Assembly: GCA_030827135.1 (NCBI GenBank)
Contig: JAURFE010000006.1
Coordinates: 1-64,000, forward strand
Source of the DNA: Vicinamibacterales bacterium
Lineage (GTDB): Bacteria > Acidobacteriota > Vicinamibacteria > Vicinamibacterales > SCN-69-37
Reading direction: 5' to 3'
Length of the DNA stretch: 64,000 nucleotides
The notes beneath the pieces were generated by a model. That model was not told the origin of the DNA, did not search any database, and saw only the letters and a list, made by a program, of their open reading frames with translations. Each line of letters starts with the position of its first letter. Position 1 is the stretch's first letter. The position numbers were made by a program, and so were the translations under genes. This document shows, piece after piece, positions 59,366 through 64,000 of the stretch.

Positions 59366-59734
59366 TCAGAGCAACGCCCGTGTCGTCTTCCTCGCCTTGG
59401 CGAACATCGCCCTGAGCTGACGGGCTTCGTTGAGCAATGCGTCAAGATCCGTTGGCGCCCGACAGGTGCCTGTCGCCACGAGGATCTCCAGCCAGTGCAC
59501 GGCTTCATCGATCTCTTCGTTGACGACTTGAAGCTTCGACGCGAATTCCTTGGTTGAACGTGCCCGTCGGACCGCACGGTGATTCGCGCTCACGCTCGTC
59601 GCCGATGCGGCCAGTTGTTGGGTGACGCGAACCATCGCTGGCGGCCACGGCTGACCGCCCAGCAGCGTCAGGATGCTGACGGCAAACCGTTGTGTCCGCG
59701 CCTCAAACGCGTCCAACTTCGCGTGGCGTTCCAT
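59366..59734 (-). CDS. Four-helix-bundle protein (S23 / 23S rRNA intervening-sequence type)
   Basis: The 122-residue protein matches the four-helix-bundle family: LDAFEARTQRFAVSILTLL, MVRVTQQLAASATSVSANHR, RRARSTKEFASKLQVVNEEI and DEAVHWLEILVATG, followed by LLNEARQLRAMFAKARKTTR. Members are found inside 23S rRNA intervening sequences, as free genes of unknown role, and as accessory (Avd) proteins of diversity-generating retroelements. Neither an rRNA nor a reverse transcriptase is here. The ATG at 59734 gives the family N terminus; the frame extends upstream without similarity. Both flanks are GGCAATGR palindromes. Confidence 0.88.
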   Translation of the reverse strand: MERHAKLDAFEARTQRFAVSILTLLGGQPWPPAMVRVTQQLAASATSVSANHRAVRRARSTKEFASKLQVVNEEIDEAVHWLEILVATGTCRAPTDLDALLNEARQLRAMFAKARKTTRALL

Positions 59735-59771
59735 TGGGACGCGGCATTGCACGGCCCATGCCGCATGATGA

Positions 59772-60016
59772 GAATGGGGCAATGGGGCAGTGAGGCAATG
59801 GAATTGCTGCAATTACTCAAGAGCCCGATGCAATTCTCAAGAATGTCAGGAATGGCCCCCTACCAGCTCGGGAAGTTCGTTCCCGTCCTCCCGCAACTGG
59901 GGCATTTCATTCCCGAACACTCATCACAACGCGGCAGGACCCAATTGTGGCCATTGCATTGCGGAATTGAAGCATTGCGGCAATTCCATTGCCCCATTGC
60001 CCAATTGCCCAATTCT
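59772..60016. repeat. GGCAATGR palindromic element, copy G, adjacent to tRNA-Leu
   Basis: The largest copy, about 245 bases. The outer arms are GGCAATGR octamers with GGAATTGCTGCAATT on the left and the inverse on the right. A nested inner palindrome has GGAATGGCCCC answered by GGGGCATTTCATTCC. The right end is five bases from the CCA end of the tRNA-Leu gene. Confidence 0.88.
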
Positions 60017-60020
60017 TGAA

Positions 60021-60107
60021 TGGTGCGGAAGAAAGGACTCGAACCTTCACCCTATTGCTAGGACTAGCTCCTGAGGCTAGCGCGTCTGCCAATTCCGCCA
60101 CTTCCGC
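60021..60107 (-). tRNA. tRNA-Leu (anticodon CAG)
   Basis: On the minus strand the seven-pair acceptor stem GCGGAAG / CTTCCGC is followed by discriminator A and an encoded CCA (60021-60023). The D arm is GTGGCGGAATTGGCAGAC, and the anticodon arm is CTAGC-CTCAGGA-GCTAG with anticodon CAG. A long variable arm typical of class II tRNAs and a GGTTCGAGTCC T arm complete it. It reads CUG codons, the most used Leu codon in this GC-rich genome. Confidence 0.97.
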
Positions 60108-60156
60108 ACGAAGAGGGTCTTGCAGGCAGGTCCGGCCACGAAGACCGGAAGCCGCG

Positions 60157-60162
60157 ATTATA
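60157..60162 (-). promoter_or_regulatory. -10 box of the tRNA-Leu promoter
   Basis: TATAAT on the minus strand lies about 50 bases upstream of the mature tRNA 5' end. A weak TTGGGT lies 18 bases further upstream, inside the CCCAACC repeat (60181-60186). The perfect -10 hexamer in an otherwise GC-rich gap makes this the likely promoter; the -35 is poor. Confidence 0.55.
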
Positions 60163-60199
60163 GCCCAACCACCCAACCTGACCCAACCCCACCCAACCC
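60163..60199. repeat. CCCAACC array in the tRNA-Leu / sppA gap
   Basis: Four CCCAACC words at 8-10 base spacing. The block lies between the TATAAT of the tRNA promoter and a TATACT on the other strand just before sppA, so both promoters would have their -35 regions in the repeat. Related words are encoded inside the PAP2 gene. Confidence 0.75.
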
Positions 60200-60200
60200 T

Positions 60201-60206
60201 TATACT
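60201..60206 (+). promoter_or_regulatory. Possible -10 box for a leaderless sppA transcript
   Basis: TATACT ends eight bases before the sppA GTG. A start site seven bases downstream would fall at the start codon, and no ribosome-binding site is visible. A leaderless mRNA is a reasonable inference. Confidence 0.35.
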
Positions 60207-60213
60207 GATTACC

Positions 60214-61950
60214 GTGAGCTCCAAGAAGGGCGTCGCCCTTGTTCTGTTCCTGATTTTCCTTGCCGTGATGGCGTCGGCGGCCCTGGTGCTGATTGGGACG
60301 TTGCTGATCGCGCCGAGCCGGCCATCGGCGACGGTGCCGTCCAACGCGACCTTGTTTCTGAAGATTCAGGCGCCGTTCCCCGAAGTCGACTCCATCAGCC
60401 TGTTTGCGCCCCTCGCCACGCAGCAGACGCTGCGGGGGGTCATCGGCACGATCGAACGGGCCCGCACCGATCCGCGCATCCGGGGCATGGTCGTGATTCC
60501 ACAGACGACCGGGGCGATGTGGGCCCAGCTCCAGGAATTGCGCGACGCTCTCGTCAGGTTCCGGGCGGCCGGCAAGTCCCTGGTCGTGTATTTCGAATTT
60601 GGCGGGGCCGGCGAGTATTTCCTCGCGTCCGCCGCCGAGCGCATTCTCGTGATGCCGGCCGGCACCTTGGATCTGTCAGGCCTGGCCACCTACGAAGTGT
60701 TCTTCCGCGGCGCGCTCGACAAGATCGGCGTGTACCCCGACATGCTCCACATGGGGGACTACAAGACCGCCGCCAACACGTTCACCGAACGCGGGTTCAC
60801 ACCGGCGCATCGCGAGATGTCCCGCTCGCTCAACCGCGACATGTACGACCAGCTCGTGCGGGCCATCGCCGAGGGCCGCAACCGGGACGAGGCCGAGGTG
60901 CGGCGCCTGCTGGACGATGGGCCGTTCCTGCCGGAAGCCGCCAAAGCAGCCGGCCTGATTGACGACCTCGCCTACGACGACCAGATCGATGATGCTCCGC
61001 CGGTACAGGGCACCCGGCGGTTTGACGGCGACGACTACGTGCGCTCGCTGTCGACGGGACGTGGGGACAAGGTGGCCCTGCTCTACGCGGTTGGCACCAT
61101 CGCGAGCGGCGACTCGAGTTTTGACGGCCCCGGGGGGGCCGTGCTCGGGTCGGACACCTTCGTCGAGTGGGTGCGGAAGGTGCGCGCCGACAGCTCGATT
61201 CGCGCGATTGTCATCCGGATCGACAGCCCGGGCGGATCCGCGATTGCCTCGGAGGTCATCTGGCGCGAGTTGATGCTGACCAAAGCGGTGAAGCCCATCA
61301 TCGTGTCGATGGGAGACGTCGCCGCGTCGGGGGGCTACTACATGGCCGTCCCCGCGCACGCCATCGTCGCGCAGCCGGGCACGTTGACCGGCTCGATCGG
61401 CGTCGTGACCGGCAAGTTTGTGGTGCAGGGGGCTCTCGACAAGCTGGGGGTCGGCACCGGCGCGGTGAGCGACGGCCAGTTCGCGGAGATCTATTCGCCG
61501 TTCCGCGTCTTCTCGCCGTCCGAACGCGCAAAGGTCGAAGAGCAGATGCAGTCGACGTACGAGTTGTTTGTGAAACGCGTGGCCGATGGCCGCTCGTCCA
61601 CGCCGAAAGACATCGATGCGATCGCCCAGGGGCGCGTCTGGACCGGGCGTCAGGCTCGTGAACTCGGCCTCGTCGACGAGTTGGGGGGACTCGATCGCGC
61701 AATTGCGCTGGCCGGGGAGCACGCAAAGCTCGCCGCTGACGCCGATGTCCACCTCGTGGTCTACCCGCCGAAACGAAGCTTGTACGACATCGTCTCGAAC
61801 CCGCTGGGGATGGGCATGGGCGCCAGCCTGCGCCTGATGTTCCAGCAGCCGGAAGTGCGGATGATCGACGACTTGGCGTCACGGTTCCGCCTGTTCCGCC
61901 GCGGCGAGACGCTGATGTTGATGCCGAATCTCTTCCTGCGCGAACCCTGA
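60214..61950 (+). CDS. sppA: Signal peptide peptidase SppA (long form)
   Basis: The 578-residue membrane protease degrades cleaved signal peptides. An N-terminal helix (GVALVLFLIFLAVMASAALVL) anchors two S49 domains. The first contributes the catalytic Lys in HMGDYKTAANTF, the second the Ser in MGDVAASGGYYMA; IRIDSPGGSAIASEVIW and GTLTGSIGVVTGKF are the conserved surrounding segments. This is the 67 kDa type of E. coli. The GTG at 60214 is chosen because the upstream frame runs through the tRNA and repeats. No ribosome site is seen. Confidence 0.94.
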   Translation: MSSKKGVALVLFLIFLAVMASAALVLIGTLLIAPSRPSATVPSNATLFLKIQAPFPEVDSISLFAPLATQQTLRGVIGTIERARTDPRIRGMVVIPQTTGAMWAQLQELRDALVRFRAAGKSLVVYFEFGGAGEYFLASAAERILVMPAGTLDLSGLATYEVFFRGALDKIGVYPDMLHMGDYKTAANTFTERGFTPAHREMSRSLNRDMYDQLVRAIAEGRNRDEAEVRRLLDDGPFLPEAAKAAGLIDDLAYDDQIDDAPPVQGTRRFDGDDYVRSLSTGRGDKVALLYAVGTIASGDSSFDGPGGAVLGSDTFVEWVRKVRADSSIRAIVIRIDSPGGSAIASEVIWRELMLTKAVKPIIVSMGDVAASGGYYMAVPAHAIVAQPGTLTGSIGVVTGKFVVQGALDKLGVGTGAVSDGQFAEIYSPFRVFSPSERAKVEEQMQSTYELFVKRVADGRSSTPKDIDAIAQGRVWTGRQARELGLVDELGGLDRAIALAGEHAKLAADADVHLVVYPPKRSLYDIVSNPLGMGMGASLRLMFQQPEVRMIDDLASRFRLFRRGETLMLMPNLFLREP

Positions 61951-61987
61951 TCCGTCTCTCCGCGTGGCGCGCTCCTGCCCTGGATGT

Positions 61988-62016
61988 GCCCCCCGGCGGG
62001 TATTCCCACCGGGGGC
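61988..62016. other. GC-rich stem-loop between convergent sppA and ppiD genes
   Basis: GCCCCCCGGCGGG and CCCACCGGGGGC form a twelve-pair stem with one bulge and a TATT loop. No T-run follows on either strand, so it is at most a factor-dependent terminator or mRNA-end stabiliser. Confidence 0.5.
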
Positions 62017-62040
62017 TCCAGGTCTTGCTGACGTTCGCGG

Positions 62041-63960
62041 CTACCGTCCGATGACGGCCTGCAGGGCGGCGTCGTTGAAGTCGATCGTCATCTTCAGCTT
62101 GGCCTTGGTCATGTAGGCCGAGAAGAACTCCTGCCGGCGGCGCTGGAGGAGTTCGTTGGTGAGCTGGATGCGCTCGGCCGCCAGGCCCTCCGCCGTGCCT
62201 GTGGTCTTTTCCACCACCTTGGCGACGACGACCGCAGTCGGGGTCGAAATCGGGGCCGACACGGCACCCTGCTCGAGTGTGAAGACGGCGTCGTCCACCA
62301 CCGAACTCACGCCGACGTCCGGCAAGGGAGCGCCGCGGGTCACCAGTTCGGTCGTTTTCACCGTCACGCCCGCGGCCTTGGCCGCGGCGGCGAACGAGCC
62401 ACGCTGGGCGGCGGCAGAGAGCGTCGCCGCGCGGCTCCTGGCGACTTCGATGGCCTTGAGCCGAATCACGTCGTCTTTGACCCGTTCCTTGACCGTGTCA
62501 AAAGCCGGCACGGCAGGCGGAGCGATTTCCACCAGGGCGATGAACGCAAAGCCCTGGCTCGTGCGCAGTTGTCCGGACACTTTGCCCTGCTCAAGCGTGA
62601 AGGCCTGCGCGGTGACGGCCGGCACAAAGCCGAGACCGGCCAGCGGTTCCTCACGTGAGAAGAGCCCCGAATCGCCGACGGTCAGGCCACGCGACTGCGC
62701 CACGCGATCGAGGTCCGACGGGTCGTCAATCTCCCTGGCCGCCTCGTCGGCAATGCGCTGCGCTTCCTGCTGGGCCTTCTCGAACTTGATCTGGTCCTCA
62801 ATCTGGCCACGCACCTCGGCGAGCGACCGCACGGCGCCGGGCCGCTTGTCGGTGGTCTTGATGATGTGGAACCCGAACTGCGACTTCACCAGGTCGGTGA
62901 CTTCGCCGACGTCCTGGCCAAACGCCGCAGTGGAGAACTCGGGCACCATGGCCTCGCGCGCGAAGAAGTCCAGGTCGCCGCCACGGTCCGCCGACGAATC
63001 TTCCGAAAACTGCTTCGCCAGCGCCGCAAAGTCTTCTCCGGCCCCGACACGCGCGAGCACGGCCCGCGCCGCCTTTTCAACGGCGGCGACATCCTTGCCC
63101 TCGGTCTTGAAGAGAATGTGGCTGGCGCGCACCTGTTCGGGGGTGGTGAACGTCGAGAGGTTGTCGCGGTACCGCGCTTCCACCTCGGCGGACGTGACGG
63201 TCATTCCAGTGCGGAGGGCATCCGCGTCGATCGAAATGTAGCGCACGCGGCGTTTCTCAGGCGCGCGATACGTCTCCTGATTCGCGGCGAAATGGGCGCT
63301 CACTTCGGCGTCGGTCGGCGCAATGCCCTCCCGGAACGCGTCGGCGATCAGGACCGCCATTTCGAGTTTCACCTTGTCGTTGCGCTGGCGATATTCCTGC
63401 GCGACGTCTGCCTCCGAGACGTGCACCCAGCCGGTGACGGCCGCCTGCAGTTTTTCCGCCATCAGACTCTTGCGCAGCTGGTCTTCAAACTCGCTGGCGC
63501 GCAGGGGCGGCCGCTGCATCTGCAGGACCTGCCGGTAGCGCTCGTCGCCGATGAACTGGCCGTCCTGCTGAAAGCCGGGCATCCGCAGGATGCGCTCGCG
63601 CAGTTCGGCGTCCGTCACCGTCAGGTTCAGGCGCGCAGCCTCGACGATCATCGCTTCCTCGTCGATCATCTGCTGCACCACGCGCTGCGGAATCCCCAGC
63701 TGCTGGATCATCTCGCTGGTCAACTGGCCGCCGTAGGCCTGCTGCACGGACGCCATCTGCTGCTGATACAACCGCTGGAACGTGCCGACCGTAATCCGGC
63801 GGCCATCGACGGTCGCGATCGCGTCATTGGAGTTCGCGCCGGTGCCCGCGGCCGGGTCCAGGAACGAGGGAACGTACAACAGAACAAAAGTGACGACCAC
63901 CAGTCCGAGGCTCCATTTCAGCCAGGTCTTGTGGCGACGCATCCGGTCGAGCATTGTCAT
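62041..63960 (-). CDS. ppiD: Membrane-anchored peptidyl-prolyl isomerase, PpiD-like
   Basis: The 639-residue protein has one N-terminal helix (TWLKWSLGLVVVTFVLLYVPSF), a SurA-type N domain (GTFQRLYQQQMASVQQAYGG, VVQQMIDEEAMIVEAARLNL) and a parvulin domain near 265-365 (VRASHILFKTEGKD, EDFAALAKQFSEDSSADRGG, FGFHIIKTTDKRPG). A second, weaker parvulin-like region follows (AFTLEQGKVSGQL, VFTLEQGAVSAPI). PpiD helps outer-membrane and secreted proteins as they leave the Sec channel. It stands next to SppA, another Sec-linked envelope protein, in convergent orientation. ATG at 63960 or 63954. Confidence 0.92.
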   Translation of the reverse strand: MTMLDRMRRHKTWLKWSLGLVVVTFVLLYVPSFLDPAAGTGANSNDAIATVDGRRITVGTFQRLYQQQMASVQQAYGGQLTSEMIQQLGIPQRVVQQMIDEEAMIVEAARLNLTVTDAELRERILRMPGFQQDGQFIGDERYRQVLQMQRPPLRASEFEDQLRKSLMAEKLQAAVTGWVHVSEADVAQEYRQRNDKVKLEMAVLIADAFREGIAPTDAEVSAHFAANQETYRAPEKRRVRYISIDADALRTGMTVTSAEVEARYRDNLSTFTTPEQVRASHILFKTEGKDVAAVEKAARAVLARVGAGEDFAALAKQFSEDSSADRGGDLDFFAREAMVPEFSTAAFGQDVGEVTDLVKSQFGFHIIKTTDKRPGAVRSLAEVRGQIEDQIKFEKAQQEAQRIADEAAREIDDPSDLDRVAQSRGLTVGDSGLFSREEPLAGLGFVPAVTAQAFTLEQGKVSGQLRTSQGFAFIALVEIAPPAVPAFDTVKERVKDDVIRLKAIEVARSRAATLSAAAQRGSFAAAAKAAGVTVKTTELVTRGAPLPDVGVSSVVDDAVFTLEQGAVSAPISTPTAVVVAKVVEKTTGTAEGLAAERIQLTNELLQRRRQEFFSAYMTKAKLKMTIDFNDAALQAVIGR

Positions 63961-64000
63961 GGTCGGGATCTCTCCAACGGTCCGAAAGGACGCATTATGC

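Noticed and set aside
59366-59734. Diversity-generating retroelement marked by the four-helix-bundle gene
   Set aside because: No reverse transcriptase, template repeat or variable-repeat target gene is present in the window.
35077-60016. Octamer arrays considered as CRISPR
   Set aside because: Unit length is 8 bases without unique spacers, there are no cas genes, and the arrays are palindromic.
59208-60107. Classical integrative element at tRNA-Leu
   Set aside because: No integrase, no direct repeat of the tRNA 3' end on the far side, and palindromes of the same kind also lie at protein genes. Kept only as a lower-certainty idea.

Overview
The window is GC-rich, tightly packed bacterial chromosome. 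It most likely comes from an Acidobacteriota genome, probably class Vicinamibacteria. The reasons are an orphan duplicated FtsX/MacB-type permease of the acidobacterial ADOP kind, two very large secreted BNR/sortilin-like proteins, several secreted peptidases carrying Gly/Arg-rich inserts, bacillithiol-type redox genes and overall gene style. This is inference from protein content; the window contains no rRNA.

Layout. 1-4234: end of a small membrane protein, a decayed phosphoesterase-like fragment, a secreted lectin-like protein and the ADOP permease. 4429-19003: an information-processing block on the minus strand (rimP-nusA-infB-rbfA-nrnA, then metK-truB-rpsO-pnp). The usual nusA-to-pnp order is split between nrnA and truB by about 4.8 kb holding metK, a YpdA-like bacillithiol reductase, an Acr3 arsenite exporter, a YtxJ-like bacilliredoxin, a small exported protein and a Rieske/FMN-reductase pseudogene. 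19190-25326: SGNH lipoprotein, a truncated globin between two near-identical terminator palindromes, rimO-asnS, and a divergent sugar kinase / nucleotidyltransferase pair like AmgK/MurU. 25381-38723: HtrA protease, a zinc-ribbon protein, glycogen phosphorylase, threonine dehydratase, then an export-rich run (asparaginase family, M14 peptidase, DmpA-type peptidase, S9 peptidase) and dut. 38724-40430 is a decay zone (M13 peptidase fragment, split beta-barrel gene) around a PAP2 phosphatase. 40461-50291: ALDH7-type dehydrogenase, a large BNR protein, and a four-gene operon resembling WbpB/WbpD/WbpE plus a glycosyltransferase, which would make or attach a diacetamido uronic-acid-type sugar, next to a polytopic membrane protein. 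50346-63960: second S9 peptidase, two more BNR/YCF48-like proteins, udk, a catalytically odd SDR, a serine hydrolase, a four-helix-bundle (S23-type) gene, tRNA-Leu(CAG), SppA and PpiD.

The most unusual feature is structural. Many intergenic spaces are filled with 8-nt-period arrays of at least four different sequence families (GGCAATGR, ATTGAGGG, CCGCCCAT, CCCTGGAC) plus CCCAACC and GGTTCA arrays of looser period. The GGCAATGR family builds four large palindromes (155-245 bp) and two half elements. Units abut or supply stop and start codons of neighbouring genes and also run inside coding sequence (truB, the PAP2 gene, the 3' end of the DmpA-type gene). One palindrome pair brackets the four-helix-bundle gene and ends 5 nt from the tRNA-Leu 3' end. 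I know of no named element that matches, and this is my main candidate for something undescribed.

Together the genes suggest an aerobic or microaerobic heterotroph that degrades peptides and glycoconjugates outside the cytoplasm, recycles peptidoglycan sugars, stores glycogen and builds a surface polysaccharide.
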